From the NCBI RefSeq assembly GCF_001625305.1, contig NW_017802379.1:8628489-8692488 (forward strand): a stretch of DNA of 64,000 bases, read 5' to 3'. The DNA is from Branchiostoma belcheri. Lineage: Eukaryota; Chordata; Leptocardii; Amphioxiformes; Branchiostomatidae. This document shows positions 22,148 to 33,892 of the stretch, one piece after another. Below the pieces are notes generated by a model that ran no database searches, was not told where the DNA came from, and saw nothing but the letters and a program-made list of their open reading frames with translations. The stretch's first letter is position 1; each line of letters begins with the position of its first letter. The position numbers and the translations under genes were made by a program.

Positions 22148-22367
22148 TCAGACAGAATAAATGATCAAAAGGTCAGACACAGAAAATGGGGCAAACTTGA
22201 GAGTAGGTTGACAGCATGTGGATGGGGGAGATTAACATGCAGAATTTCAGGAGATCAGTGATCTTCAGTGATCTTCATTGTATGTATAAAGATTGCAACC
22301 TGTTTGCAAAGATTGCATGTGCTCCTATGGAACAAGATAACAGAATTTTTTTGCCTCTCTCTTCCAG

Positions 22368-22489
22368 CGGTTTTGAATTCCTTGAGACAGTTGAGTATGA
22401 CTACCTCCATCCTGTCTGACCCATCCTTGTTATCCGAGCAAGCGCTGCAAGCCGTCTCTTCCAAAAGAAAGTCCAGCGAGAGCCACTAG
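22368..22489 (+). CDS. MLXIPL/MLXIP-like: Mondo-type factor, last coding exon with stop
   Basis: The acceptor ctctcttccag (ending 22367) opens the last 122 coding nt, which end in TAG at 22487-22489. The product reads VLNSLRQLSMTTSILSDPSL, followed by a short basic/Ser tail (SSKRKSSESH). VLNSLRQL..STSIL.DP is the usual C-terminus of MondoA/ChREBP. Summing the ten segments gives 1,164 nt (388 codons with stop) with no phase break, the strongest internal evidence that the exon set is right. Confidence 0.95.
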
Positions 22490-23114
22490 CTGCAGTTCCA
22501 GTTGGAATCAACAGGGGGAGCTGTTGAGAATGCAAACTACCAGCGTTGTCATTGCAAGGCATTTGGCACTCTCGGTTTTTGTCAGATTCTGTATCTGCAA
22601 AACTAAAGAGTGCTTAACAAGTTTATCGGTACTAAAATGTTATTTGATATTTTCTGTTCTTTCAAATTGTATGAAATTGCTGAAATCATTGAAAGAAAGT
22701 AAAAAAAGATATCTGAAAATATGTTGTAATACTTTGCTTGGAGTTTGCATTCTCAACATTTGTACAGGTTTTCTAGTTGATAATAGCATTTGTTAATTCT
22801 TTTTTTGTTTTTGTTGCGGGAATTGAGAGAGGTTATCTATTTTTAATACCTGGTCTTCTATGATTTTGAGGGCAAAAAAACTACATTCCCTTTGAGTGGA
22901 AGGGAAGCAACACACTCAAAAATGTCTTAGATAGAAAGTAAAAAATTGCCCCAAATGTGGCCAGTTTATACCATAGAATGGTAGCAAAAGTCATCAGTAA
23001 ACCAAAAATTTTTGCATCGCTGCAATTTCGAGAAAAAAGTGTTTCACAAAATAGATACCAAATTGATGTAAATGCTTTCTAACACATACTTGAAGGGCAA
23101 TAAATATTAATAAA
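22490..23114 (+). other. 3' UTR with candidate poly(A) signals
   Basis: After the stop there is about 600 nt of AT-rich, non-repetitive sequence. Two overlapping-range AATAAA hexamers occur at 23099-23104 and 23109-23114; none occurs earlier after the stop. The mRNA 3' end is probably within 30 nt of 23114. This is inferred from the hexamers only. Confidence 0.6.
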
Positions 23115-23687
23115 GAGACCCAAATCTTTCATAATACACACAATGTCAGAATTCTCAGTCGTTTTGGGCAAGTCTTGTTCAACTTCTCGAAACCTGAATC
23201 AGACAAACTAACACAGTATTCAGTTATGTTTCATTTCTCTAGTTTGTTTAAGAGTTTGTGGGTTGAGTTTGTGGAACTGTATCAGTGATGATATGATAAT
23301 TATGATATGATAATGTATGGTTTGATGTGTCTTAATGATCATAATCATTAATGTGTACATAAAAATGATGCTTTGAAAAGAGTATGAAAATTTTGGTATG
23401 TGATAAGTATAGCGCAATAGTACAGTGTGAGAAATACATCTAACATTACAATGCAAACTGCCAAATGAAAAAATTTCTCCACAAAAACAAGGCATGAGTA
23501 TGTGCTTTTGGCTGCTGGCAGAATGAAAAAAGGCCATGGCAGGTAGATTTTATGGATGACATTCATATGTACATCAGTTTTCGCCAGATTTCAAACTTGT
23601 CCCACTTTGGGATTGATCAACATTACAAGAAAATGCCAAAAGTTCTGAAGCAAGTGGTTAAGTTCTCTTATTTTTTCCTATCACTAA

Positions 23688-24049
23688 GGCCACACCAATT
23701 TAATTTCTTGTTTAACAGATTTTTCTAGAAAAAAAATGGAGCAGGCGGGTGAAAAAAATACCAATAAAAAAAGGCCTAGGCATCCTATTATGGCCCAAAA
23801 TGGTATGATAGGAGCCATGAAGTCAACACACCAGGCTGGTTCAAAATTTAAACAATGAATTTTGAACTTTTAATGATACCACTGCATTGAAAGATGGAAT
23901 AACTGTAACAGCTAGGAAGAAAGGAATGTTTTCAACTGTTCAGGGCAAAATATGAGCATTCTGTTGATTCTGTAATTTTTTTTTTTTTGCAAATCAGAAA
24001 AAAATGAAGCGGACGAATCCGTTAACCAAGAAATTAAATTGGTGTGGCC
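23688..24049. mobile_element. Harbinger-like MITE A, copy with TAA duplication
   Basis: GGCCACACCAATTTAATTTC...GAAATTAAATTGGTGTGGCC with TAA on both sides. GGCC-type termini plus a TWA duplication are typical of PIF/Harbinger (Tourist-like) MITEs. Confidence 0.9.
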
Positions 24050-24235
24050 TAAACATATCAGGTATTGTGACACCAAGTGTGATAGCCATGAGTGTACATG
24101 AACATGTAGCTGTAGTAATACAATGTACTACATTGTACATGTAGACTACCACACTAGTGTCACTTTCTGCACTTTTAACTTCTTGACTACAGAAATTAAA
24201 GACTTTTTGGCCATGATACCATGTTTCATTGCTTC

Positions 24236-24358
24236 AATTCTTGTTACATTCATGGCCGCGAAAATTTCGTTTTTTTTGCTGGCCCATTTTTTTTGCATTC
24301 TTGCATTTAGATTTGAAGTCAGAGGATGTCATGTACAAAATGTACTTTCTGTGGCAAT
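24236..24358. mobile_element. Degenerate Harbinger-like family B right end
   Basis: GCCCATTTTTTTTGCATTC...GCATTTAGATTTGAAGTCAGAGG and ATGTCATGTACAAAATGTAC resemble the right half of the 51656-52033 element; strongly diverged. Confidence 0.4.
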
Positions 24359-24519
24359 GGTAAAAACGTGATGTGGTTAATATACTGTTGAATGTGATAA
24401 GGAATGGTTGATGTTGTAGGTATATATAAGAACCAGTTGTAAGTGAATAGAGAAGTCTAGAGTTACTGGTTGGGTGAAGAAGTAGCGAAGTACATCTAGA
24501 ATGCAGTTAACAAACAAAA

Positions 24520-24673
24520 TACCGTAAATTTTGGAATTTTTGTGGCCTCTCCAACATGAATTCACTACAATGCAAATATGCATTTCCTTTGTGTACACCA
24601 CAAAATTGTTTCAACTGCAAACTTGACTAAAACACTAGAAGTAAGTGTCTGCAACAAAACTGAATTTACGGTA
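24520..24673. mobile_element. Small TIR element (ACCGTAAAT ends)
   Basis: TACCGTAAATTTTGG on the left and GAATTTACGGTAACTGG on the right face each other over about 150 bp. No copy elsewhere that I can see. Confidence 0.4.
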
Positions 24674-24680
24674 ACTGGAA

Positions 24681-24940
24681 TGGTAACATTTGCAAAGCAA
24701 ATGCATAATGTTTACCTATACATAGTCTAGCCTACCAAACTACTGCTCTTTTCATTCTTACTCAAACACATCCATATACTAGTATATGGTGACCAGCCTT
24801 GCCCTGCTACATAATGTAACCCAACACCACAGGGTGTATGCTACAGCACCAGTTACCATGGTGACAGACGTCTGGTCCAGGTCATTGACCTTATGTGTCT
24901 GAAGAAGAAGGAACATAGCAAAAACAACCAGTGACAACAA
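24681..24940. repeat. Dispersed repeat D (GCAAAGCAAATGCATAATG), copy 1
   Basis: Starts GGTAACATTTGCAAAGCAAA, contains CATTATGTAACCCAACACC-type and CCATGGTGACAGACGTC motifs, and ends in GAAGAAGAAGG...AGCAAAAACAA. Seven copies in the window. No coding sequence and no terminal inverted repeats seen; class unknown, possibly a SINE-like unit. Confidence 0.7.
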
Positions 24941-25404
24941 AAAGCAAACAATGTCTGTAGATAAAGTTGTTACCAATAGTCCCCCGTGCCAAGGTATCTA
25001 CATATTAAGTCACCTTCTTTCGAAGGGCCTAGTTGTGGGAGTTTGGTTAAGATGAACAGTATTTTTCAGTACATGTACATATATGCATGCAATATCAAAG
25101 ATGGAGAAAGAGGCGTTTGAAAATGAAAATACAGAAGACAATTTCATGATGATGCTTTGAATGTACCTACATACATAAACAGTGCACAATGTACCATACA
25201 TGTACATGTAGTTTTCCCGCCCGATCTTATCATGCTCAACCACAAAAGATTAAAACTATTTTTATTTCCAAAGATCGAAACATTTTGCTATCAATGGCAG
25301 AAGGAAATAAAGTGATATATGAAAGTCTCAAATGTTCATTTCATGATTTTGCTTGTTGGTTACTGTAAACTGCATAATGGGGAAAACCTAGCTTTGCACA
25401 AAAT

Positions 25405-26280
25405 ATGGAAACGGTACAGAATCAAGCTGCAAGATTCTGTATGAACAACTATGAAAGAGGTGCTAGTGTCACGGAAATGAAAAGTAACCTACAGTGGGTG
25501 TCACTGGAAGACAGAAGAAAAATGTCCAGACTATGCATGATGTACAAAATGAGTAAGGTGGATGTCCCAATTACTAAGTACATACCAGCCCAGAAGAGAA
25601 CAAGAAATAGCCATGCCTTCAAGTACCAGAGTTATCAACCTAGGATTGAGGTGTTCAAGAATTCATTCTTTCATAGAACTATCGCAGAGTGGAACTCGCT
25701 GTTACCAAGTACAGTAGGGGCATTGATAGCTTTAAACAATGTCTTGAGTAGTGATGCATACCGGTTCACTGGACTTGGATCCGGACTTGTAAGAATGTTT
25801 AGGTTCAAGTCCAAAAAAAACTAAAAGCCAAGAACCGAGTCCGGATTTATTACCATAAAAGACCATATCACAAACCCCTTTTCTTTCCAAACCACCTAAA
25901 ACCTTCCGTAGATTGTAAAATCTTTGCTGCAAAATGAAGAAAACATTTCCATCGGGCATCGTCAAGTACCGGCCTCCATGTTATGTGGCCAAAGTTTCAC
26001 CCAGACAACATTGCAAGGTTGCCAACATGCAATTTTGTATATGTCATGGGTTTAGGTCTGGACTTACAAGTCCGGAACTGAACCTAAACCTCTGGACTTG
26101 AATCCGGACCTGAACCTAAAATTGGGTTTATGTATGCATCACTAGTCTTGAGTTAGATGTTCAAGGGTTAGGTGTAACAAGTCGATCGGTGTAATGTAGC
26201 CCGCCGCGCCGCGTGTCTGCGAAGCTGGTGTGTTACGCCGAAGGGCAGTTATACCGGCTATACAGATACAGACAGATACA
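25405..26280 (+). mobile_element. CR1-like LINE 3' end, longest copy, split by a hAT MITE
   Basis: Plus-strand frame starts with VQNQAARFCMNNYERGASV, then DRRKMSRLCMMYKM, RTRNSHAFKYQSYQP and VFKNSFFHRTIAEWNSL. This is the C-terminal region after the RT domain in CR1/Jockey-group LINEs. After the insertion at 25749-26144 it resumes to the stop, the GC-rich 3' UTR and a GATACAGACAGATACAG tail. 5'-truncated, so not autonomous. Confidence 0.88.
25749..26144. mobile_element. hAT-like MITE (TAGTG ends), copy 2, nested in a LINE
   Basis: Perfect 12-bp TIRs (TAGTGATGCATA / TATGCATCACTA) with the exact 8-bp duplication GTCTTGAG at 25741-25748 and 26145-26152. Removing it restores the LINE reading across the join, so it inserted after the LINE. 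Confidence 0.95.
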
Positions 26281-26568
26281 GAATATGCACGACTGTGACA
26301 AGAATGCTATTTTTGAAAAGTTTTTGAAATCGCAAGAATATCGTACGACCAAATGCGACCAACACCCACGAGTCCCCGACACACTTGAGTGTACGTGTCT
26401 ACGTGCGAAACGACATGGCTCAGGTATTTAATTTACTCACAGAAACATTTTCACAAGCCATTATTGCAACCCACAAAAATTTGATTGTCTGGGAGTTTTA
26501 TATTTCATCAGTGTATTCATGCGTGCGCCTTATAGTCATGCCTTTTTCTCTGTTGTCTGCCCAACCAA

Positions 26569-27177
26569 GGCCACACCAATTCAATTTGTTGGTTCTCGGA
26601 TTCGCCTCTTCATTTTTTTCTAATTTGCAGAAAAAATATCTACAAAATGCTCATATTCTGTCTCCAATAATGGAAGAAAGTCATTTTCTTCCTAATTTAA
26701 AGTTTTTCGATGTGGTGGTTTTATTAAAAGTTCAAAATTCATTGTTTAAATTTAACCCAGCCCGGTATGTTCGGTATCGGTATATAGCCGGTATAACCGC
26801 CCTTCGGCGTAACACACCAGCTTCGCAGGCACGCGGCGCGGCGGCAGCTAGCTATATCACACCGAATGGCTTGTTACACTCAATCTTTGCACATTTGATT
26901 GCAGGAATTGTTTAAAGCTTTCTAGTGATGATGGCCCAACTGTGCTTGGTAGCAACGATAGTTCTGGGGAAATACGAGTTTTTGAACACCTCAATTCTTG
27001 GTTGATAACTCTGATATTTGAAGGCATGACTGTTTCTTGTTCTTTTTTGGGCTGGTATCAGATACTTTGTTGACTTCCTGGGGCTACTATAGGATCCGCA
27101 GGTTTTTATTTTTTTTTCGCCCTGTCGCTCCATATTTTTTTTAATCTGAGAACCAACAAATTAAATTGGTGTGGCCT
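26569..27177. mobile_element. Harbinger-like MITE A interrupted by an antisense LINE 3' end
   Basis: Outer ends GGCCACACCAATTC and TTAAATTGGTGTGGCC. Inside, about 26785-27085 is the minus-strand GATACA-tail LINE end (CCGGTATAACCGCCCTTCGG ... TGGTTGATAACTC ... TTGTTCTTTTTTGGGCTGG). The Harbinger flanks on either side of it match intact copies. Confidence 0.8.
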
Positions 27178-27310
27178 CAGCCATGCCTTTCCTCTGTTGA
27201 CTACCCAACGAAGTTGTTGAATAATTTACACGTCGCCGTTGCAACTTAATTGGGTCACGTCCCACTCTCTTGTTAATGAGTCTGTGGTGTTCTCTCTCTA
27301 CGTCAACAAA

Positions 27311-27753
27311 GGACGTGTCTATACGGAATCACCCAAACCGCGATCAGTCAGATCATGTCAGAGGTCAACGACCTGCTTGCTGATGCCCCCCTCCCAGCGT
27401 ATCTCGGCCGAATGCCGACGTGGTCCCGCCAGAGGCGGTGAAGCTCGCCCTAGAACGGACACATTATTTGACCATTACTGCTCTTTAAGTTGCTGCCACG
27501 TAAAAGTTGGTATTGCATACAAATAAAGAAATATCACTCCGTAATCCATGACCAGGCGAAGTCACATTGAAACCACATTGCGTTCAGACGCAAATCGCGA
27601 TGCGGGGAAACCGATTCGAAACCACCTCTAGAAGTGGCTTGGGATCGAGGCGCTTTCAATGTGATTTCGGAGCGTTCAGATGGAGCCACTTGAAACCGGC
27701 TTCGGGGTAAACCACATGTAAACCGCCTTGGGTGATTCCGTTTAGACACGGCC
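27311..27753. mobile_element. TIR element (GGMCGTGTCTA ends)
   Basis: GGACGTGTCTATACGGAATC/ACCCAA on the left, TTGGGTGATTCCG/TTTAGACACGGCC on the right, about 26 bp with few mismatches. The interior has repeated (A/G)AAACC(A/G)C motifs. AAA flanks both sides. No transposase. Confidence 0.75.
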
Positions 27754-28019
27754 AAAAGACGGCCCTATACGCAAGGTGGCAAATTGAAAATAGATTATTC
27801 ATTGCATGATACTGTGTAGGTGGGGGTGATATACGCATTGTCCAATGACACACTGTGATCGTCATTTGGACGTTTGATGCCCACATGACAATTCACTGGC
27901 TTTGTGTCATCGACATCACACACTCCGCCTTAATTCCTGCACGGTGTTAAGGTGAGTACAAATGATTTTTTAAATATATATTTTAACATATAATCATAAG
28001 AAGTGGTGACGGCACACTT

Positions 28020-28208
28020 CAAGTTTTTTTTCAACTTTATATTAATGCCGCCACCAACACAGGGACAATACAATACTCATTTTCACCTGAGCGAAGTGAG
28101 GAAAGTCGCGTAAAGTGCCTTTCGCAAGGGCACAAGATCGGTGGCATGTCAGGACTCTAACCTCTTGGTTCCGAGTCGAGCACTCTGCCGCTACGCCACA
28201 CGACTCCA
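28020..28208 (-). mobile_element. tRNA-derived SINE, copy S1
   Basis: Read on the minus strand: GTGGCGTAGCGGCAGAGTGC (A-box-like head), a B-box region, GCACTTTACGCGACTTTCCT core and the AATGAGTATTGTATTGTCCC segment. Head degraded near the B box. Confidence 0.85.
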
Positions 28209-28359
28209 CTTTACAAACGACGACAATCCACATGCATTACTATAATACTTCTTTGATATAGTATAAAGTCGACTGGTAGCAGGGGGGCACACACTTATAT
28301 GACGTATACAGCGTATTCCTCTGCATACATGTACATGTATGTTAACCGACGTCTGAAGG

Positions 28360-28525
28360 TATATATCACTAGAAAGCCTTAAACAACTCCTGCAATTAAA
28401 TGTGCAAAGATTGAGTGTAACAAGTCGTTCGGTGTGATAAAGCTAGCTGCCGCCGCGCCGCCTGCCGCCTGCGGAGCTGGTGTGTTATGGCGGTTATACC
28501 GGATGTACTGATACAGATACAGATA
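28360..28525 (+). mobile_element. CR1-like LINE 3' end, short copy
   Basis: Starts in the last codons (AGCCTTAAACAACTCC), then GTAACAAGTCGTTCGGTGTG, the GCCGCCGCGCCGCC UTR and tail ACTGATACAGATACAGATA. Confidence 0.85.
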
Positions 28526-28875
28526 TGGTTCATATCAGTATCACGTATACGTACCTGGAGACTTAAAGGCATCCAATGTGGCAATCCATGACTTGAATTA
28601 CTAGGGATGCCATTTCTTCGCACATTTTCATCATCATTTGATACCGTGCATTTGAAGTGTTTTAAGAGCGAATGTCTGTAAGGATCAAACAATGGTGGCA
28701 GGGGTAAAAAAATCGATTTGGCTCAAATTTTGCACAGTGATAGTACTTGGCCCACAACCCCTCAAAATAGCTTTCTTTCTGCTCCGTATCGACCGTTGCC
28801 ATGGTGACAGCCCAAACATGTTTTAGGGCCATTTTCCATGATTTGGGCATGCCAGAAACATGAAAATTGCCAAAT

Positions 28876-29048
28876 TTTATATTAATGCCGCCACCAACAC
28901 AGGGGACAATACAATAGTCATTTTCACCTGAGCGAAGTGAAAAAAGTCGTGTTAAATGCCTTTGCCAAGGGCACAAGATCCGTGGAATATCAGGACTCGA
29001 ATCCGGGACCTCTTGGTTCCGAGTCTGCCGCTACGCCATACGTTCCCA
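28876..29048 (-). mobile_element. tRNA-derived SINE, copy S2
   Basis: Same minus-strand order as S1, with GGTCCCGGATTCGAGTCCTG retaining most of the B box. Confidence 0.85.
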
Positions 29049-29499
29049 CTAAAGTAGCAAGCTTGCGACAGCTGCAAGTATCACGATCAATTACTTTTCT
29101 ACAACAGCGAAATCAAATTATATGTTTTCCTGAATATGTTTTCTTAGGTGTCACGCAAACAATTTTAAGCCTACACTTATGGTGACCTACATTTTAAATG
29201 GCTTAGTCACCGGGGGTCAACAATCTTAAGGGCGAAATTTTCTCGTGAATTTTCGGGCGGTGTATATACTCAGCTGCAATACTAGTATATGGATAATGAG
29301 AATATTTTACATACTCGACAACAGCGGGCTCAGAAGAGCTTTGCGCGTGCATGTTCACTGCACGCGATCATGAAGTCAAGTATTTCACTTACGTGACAAA
29401 CATACACCAAGAACATTGTGTATGTTCATATCCCCATTTTACTAGAGGCTGAGCGACCAAACATTTGACGCAGGTGGCTCAGCAGGTGGCAGGTGGATT

Positions 29500-29770
29500 C
29501 AAGTACCAGAGTTATCAACCAAGGATTGAGGTGTTCAAGAATTCATTCTTTCCTAGAACTATTGCAGAGTGGAACTCACTGTCACCAAGTACAGTAGGGG
29601 CATTGCCAATAGATAGCTTTAAACAATGTCTAGAGCTAGACGTTCAAGGGTTTGGTGTAACAAGTCGATCGGTGTAATATAGCCAGCTGCCGCCGTGCCG
29701 CATGCCTGCGAAGCTGGTGTGTTACGCCGAAAGGCGGTTATACCGGCTATACAGATACAGATACAGATAA
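29500..29770 (+). mobile_element. CR1-like LINE 3' end, copy with clear GATACA tail
   Basis: FKYQSYQPRIEVFKNSFFPR-type frame to the stop, GC-rich UTR and ACAGATACAGATACAGATAA tail. 5'-truncated at about 29500. Confidence 0.88.
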
Positions 29771-29827
29771 AGCCCCGCCCACCAAAACATAGAAATGCAA
29801 ATATTTAAAAGACGGACATGCTGCGAC

Positions 29828-29890
29828 TTTCTCATTGGTCGACCCGTTAATTGCCATTCCCTCATTGGTTGAACTGCTAATTGTGATGGA
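29828..29890. repeat. ATTGGTCGAACTGCTAATT repeat, copy 3
   Basis: CTCATTGGTCGACCCGTTAATT, CCCTCATTGGTTGAACTGCT and GTGATGGACAG, as near 13.6 and 14.1 kb. Confidence 0.55.
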
Positions 29891-29892
29891 CA

Positions 29893-30409
29893 GAAGAAGA
29901 ACTTTATTGCGTAACAGTTGTAGCAGGTACAACGTATAGCAAAACACATACATACATACATACATAATAGGTGATGCTAACAGTATCTAATACATGTAGT
30001 TGTAATAGATGGTATTTCTAACCGTTCTAGGAATCGGATCTACTTTCATATACAATGTACAACAATGAACATATACTAATTAAGCTAATCTAACTCCATT
30101 ATTAGTAATAAAATGTACATGTATAATATTGTGTCAGGAACGTATTGCATTTTCTCGTTTTGTCAGCGAACTGTGTATGAATTGGCCTACATATGCGGAT
30201 ATACTAACAGGGCATGATAAAAGCATATTGAACGCATCTGTCTTTGTATGGGGTAGTGTTATATCTGTCTTACATGCAATATATTGTAACAATTTTTGTC
30301 GGTCTTCATCATAAGTTGGACAATCTATAATAAAATGTAATTCGTCTTCAACGCTTTCATGGCACATTATCCGGAATCTTTGTATGTGCACCACTGCTGA
30401 CGTCATCAT
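29893..30409 (-). mobile_element. Second LINE type, C-terminal fragment with Cys-His knuckle
   Basis: Minus-strand frame with MCHESVEDELHFIIDCPTYD. The C-x(3)-VEDE-x-H-x(5)-C-P pattern ends many non-LTR retrotransposon polyproteins. The 3' end reads GCAATAAAGTTCTTCTTCTG. A similar 3' end lies at 35700-35785. Confidence 0.7.
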
Positions 30410-30754
30410 CTGGACAACTGGGTGGCCAGTAGTGGCCAGTTGTCAACACGCCTTTTGTGTCACGTGTCTCAGCTGACCAATCGCTGAATCGATTGGAATC
30501 AACCAAGGAAAAATTTGCATAACCGTTAAAATAGGTCATGATCCGTACGCGCAACCGTTAACGGTCGTGGCCATTTGAAATGATCGATTCCATATCGCAG
30601 GCCGGGGTCGATGCCATATCCGCACGTATCATAACTTTTCTTCTGGGCAAAAACTATTTAAAAAAAGCTCCATTTTGACAACCCGTGACGCTTTGTACCC
30701 ATGTATATCTATTATTAAAGATTTTTTACATTTTTTTTATTCCGAAACATGCAA

Positions 30755-30970
30755 TTACAAGACGTGGTGACGGCACACTCAAGTTTTTCAACTTATATTA
30801 ATGCCGCCACCAACACAGGGACAGTACAATACTCATTTACACCTGAGCGAAGTGAGGAAAGTCGTGTAAAGTGCCTTTCCCAAGGGCACAAGATCGGTGG
30901 CATATCAGGACTAGAACCCGGGGCCTCTGGTTCCGAGTCGAGAACGCTGACGCTACGCCACACGACCCCA
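30755..30970 (-). mobile_element. tRNA-derived SINE, copy S3
   Basis: Minus-strand head GTGTGGCGTAGCGTCAGCGT, GCCCCGGGTTCTAGTCC (altered B box), GCACTTTACACGACTTTCCT core, and an end at CACGTCTTG. Confidence 0.85.
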
Positions 30971-31659
30971 CATGTTATTAAAGATTATGACTATCTATTA
31001 ATTTTCTGTTAGTTCCTTTTCAATCCTGCATACTGGGTTTAGGGACAGGTTGCCGTCCAGGCCATGATTATCTTTTAGGTACTTTTCAAAGAGCACTTCT
31101 CAGAAACATTCGCAGCGGGGTAGAGAACTCATGAAAGCCGAGAAGGGCGCCGGGGTGGTCCGTCTGGGGGTCCGACATGTAAGTGGTCGGTATAAAAGGG
31201 GTTTTTGTGAAATGCATTAAGCTTTTAATGCATCTCAGCTTCTAGAAGCTTTTAAAAAGCTAGACGTTGCAAACTGCTCTCTACGAAAACATGCGGATTA
31301 TTCTAAACTACTGCAAAAGAATAAAAAATTGGACCTTTTAGCAGAAAAATGTGAGTTGTCTTTATCAATAACTGGGAAAATATACAGGATATAGTGTTAG
31401 TGAAAATTGTGACGTGTCTCAAAATCTACTCTACCACGGAAAGTGGTCTATATACTGTTGGAACGTTGCTTTTACTGTTTGCCTGTGCTGCAGCGCCATC
31501 TAGCAGTTCTCATGTGCATTAGCTCAATCATGATTGCCTTTTCCATGGTATAACTGGCAATACAAAAGACCGTGCTTGAGTCTGCTTGGTTGGTTGTCAT
31601 GGCTTTATTTCTTCATCTACTTACAAAATTCGCTTACCACTTATGTAATATAAACAATG

Positions 31660-31925
31660 TCTATAAAAAGGTAACATTTGCGAAGCAAATGGATAATGTT
31701 CACCTTCACATGGTCTAGCGCTAAGAACTACTGTTCTGTTTTTACATAAACACATTCATATATATATATATTGGCCAGACTCTCCAACTCCGTCCTGCAA
31801 CTTGCTACATAATGTAACCCAACACTACAAGGTGTCTCCTACATCACCAGTAACCATGGTGACAGACGTCTGGTCCAGATCATTGACCGTACGTGTTTTG
31901 GAGGAAGAAATGGTGGAAAAAAATA
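31660..31925. repeat. Dispersed repeat D, copy 2
   Basis: GGTAACATTTGCGAAGCAAA start, ACATAATGTAACCCAACACT and CCATGGTGACAGACGTCTGG motifs. Confidence 0.65.
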
Positions 31926-32524
31926 CGTTTTCCGTCTGCAAAGGTAATATAAACAGAACAAAGTAACATATAAATTTACAAACATTGATGAGATCCCAAA
32001 TACCCTCTTTGCAATCATTGATCGACTCAAGGACATTATACTATATACTACTCAGTATAATGTCTTTGATGGAACAAAAGCTTTCGAAAACAACCGACGT
32101 AACAGGTGGTGACAAATGAACAGAAGTGACACCTGTGGCCTCAAAACCCAGACTTGTCACTGCGTATTTGTCAACACTTCAACTACCCCTTTGTTTTCGT
32201 TTTGTTAGCTGTTCCCATGGGAAATTTTCTTCCATGTTACTTTGCCACTACGTTAAGCCACAAAAGAATCCACCACATGCCGCCATGCCAATTACCTGGG
32301 GAGATTGACCGTAAAGAATTGTTAGTGGCAATACGAGAGGCCATTGACATTCATAATTACACCACTGCAGGTGGTATATACGGACGGTATCTTTTGATCT
32401 TAATGTGTGCATACTAGTAGCTGTTGTTGCTTTCCTGAAATATCTTGGTTTAGAAATGTTGGACACACATAAAAACTGCATCAGACAGTGAAATCGTTTC
32501 CAGGTGAAGAATAACAACATCAAC

Positions 32525-32770
32525 TAGAAAAGTAACATTTGCAAAGCAAATGCATAATGTTTACCCTCGGATATGGTCTGTTCTGTTAATTCTTACTCAA
32601 CCACATTCACATACATGTATATGGTGACAGGAGTCTAAATGCCTAGTATGAAATTGCAACATTTTGTAAGCCAACACCTGTTACTATGGTGACAGACGTC
32701 AACAAATGAGGCCATTGGCCAGGTCAGTTTGGAGAAGAAGAAGAGGAAGAAATTGAGCAAAAACAATATT
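32525..32770. repeat. Dispersed repeat D, copy 3
   Basis: AGTAACATTTGCAAAGCAAA start, ATGGTGACAGACGTCAACAA and GAAGAAGAAGAGGAAGAAA end. Confidence 0.7.
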
Positions 32771-33356
32771 TAGAATATACTAGTATATGTAGAGAAACTA
32801 CGCAAGCACTAAAAAGCACTAAAAGAGACATATCAAAAAACTAAACCTCCGTATCGGGACGACAAAAATATGACATTTTTTTACACTGGACTAGCAACAA
32901 CCACAGAATTAACTTGGTATGGCCTAATGACACACTCATCATTTCCATTAAGATAATTACATCTTTTTAAAGAAATGACAGTTGAATTATTGATGGCAAT
33001 ATATATATAGCTGCTAATGAGCCAGCGCGTGCCATACATGAATAGCTAATTTTCTACTCACTGAACCAACTATGCACACTTGAACACACCTGTCACTAAC
33101 ATACTTTCTTCGTTATGCATCAATTCGTGGTTCTCCATGCCTTTGTCACACACACACAAAAGAAGCGAAATCATTATGAAACAATTTTATATTGTAACAC
33201 AAGCTTAGGAAATTGGAACTTAGTTTTCAACTGTACTACTAAGTCATTATCACACACACACACAAACAAGACTGGTAATGAAAACATACTTTGCCATGGT
33301 GACGGTGGTTGCTGTTAGGGTTATTGTTTGCAGGGCACTGCCATGATTTAATGATT

Positions 33357-33605
33357 TTGAGGAAGCTTTACCCTACCCTACCCTGAAGGTATAGTGAACG
33401 AGCCCCGGGGTGACAGAAAGTACATGTAGGACATCCGGGCAGACAGGTTCTTCCAAGGGTTTCCAGGAATGTGGGCATGTCAACAAACAAAGCTGGGATA
33501 CATTCCTGTGGACATTCCATGCCTGTGGACAAAATTCTTGTACAATTCCTAGAATTCTTGCAAACTGAACACAATGCTGTTAGGCTCCTTCCTGAGACGT
33601 CGCCA
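33357..33605. repeat. Dispersed repeat G, uninterrupted copy
   Basis: Homologue of 19800-20315 without the 20032-20254 insertion; serves as the empty-site comparison (GCAAACTGAACACAATGCTG). Confidence 0.7.
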
Positions 33606-33609
33606 AACA

Positions 33610-33810
33610 AACGAAATCATTATGCAATTTTATATTGTAATTTCCAACACAAGGTTAGGAAATTGGACCTAGATTTTATACTGTACAACTCCAGTCGTTA
33701 TCCAGATGACACACGTGACTCGAGCTCGGCGCGCAATGGATCATGGGTTGCAGAAAGTCTGTGGCGCCCCCCGTCTTTGTTGAGAGATGTAGTTGCAATG
33801 TCCTGATATG
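33610..33810. repeat. Dispersed repeat L, copy 1
   Basis: ACTGTACAACTCCAGTCGTT, TGGATCATGGGTTGCAGAAA and GTCTGTGGCGCCCCCCG are shared with 41115-41335. Confidence 0.6.
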
Positions 33811-33892
33811 TAGATGACCTCTTTAATACTCGGTGCAAAAAGGCCCAATTAGTTCAACCAGGGCTCAAAGTCTATCTTGTCACAGAAAAAAA

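Noticed and set aside
25405-25824. Small host gene of 139 codons
   Set aside because: C-terminal LINE sequence running into a MITE; related to seven other fragments.
26385-26915. 176-codon frame
   Set aside because: Runs across a Harbinger-like MITE and an antisense LINE end; no conserved content.
28140-28208. tRNA genes in the minus-strand SINE heads
   Set aside because: Same head in six copies joined to SINE core; stems degraded, so pseudogene-type heads.
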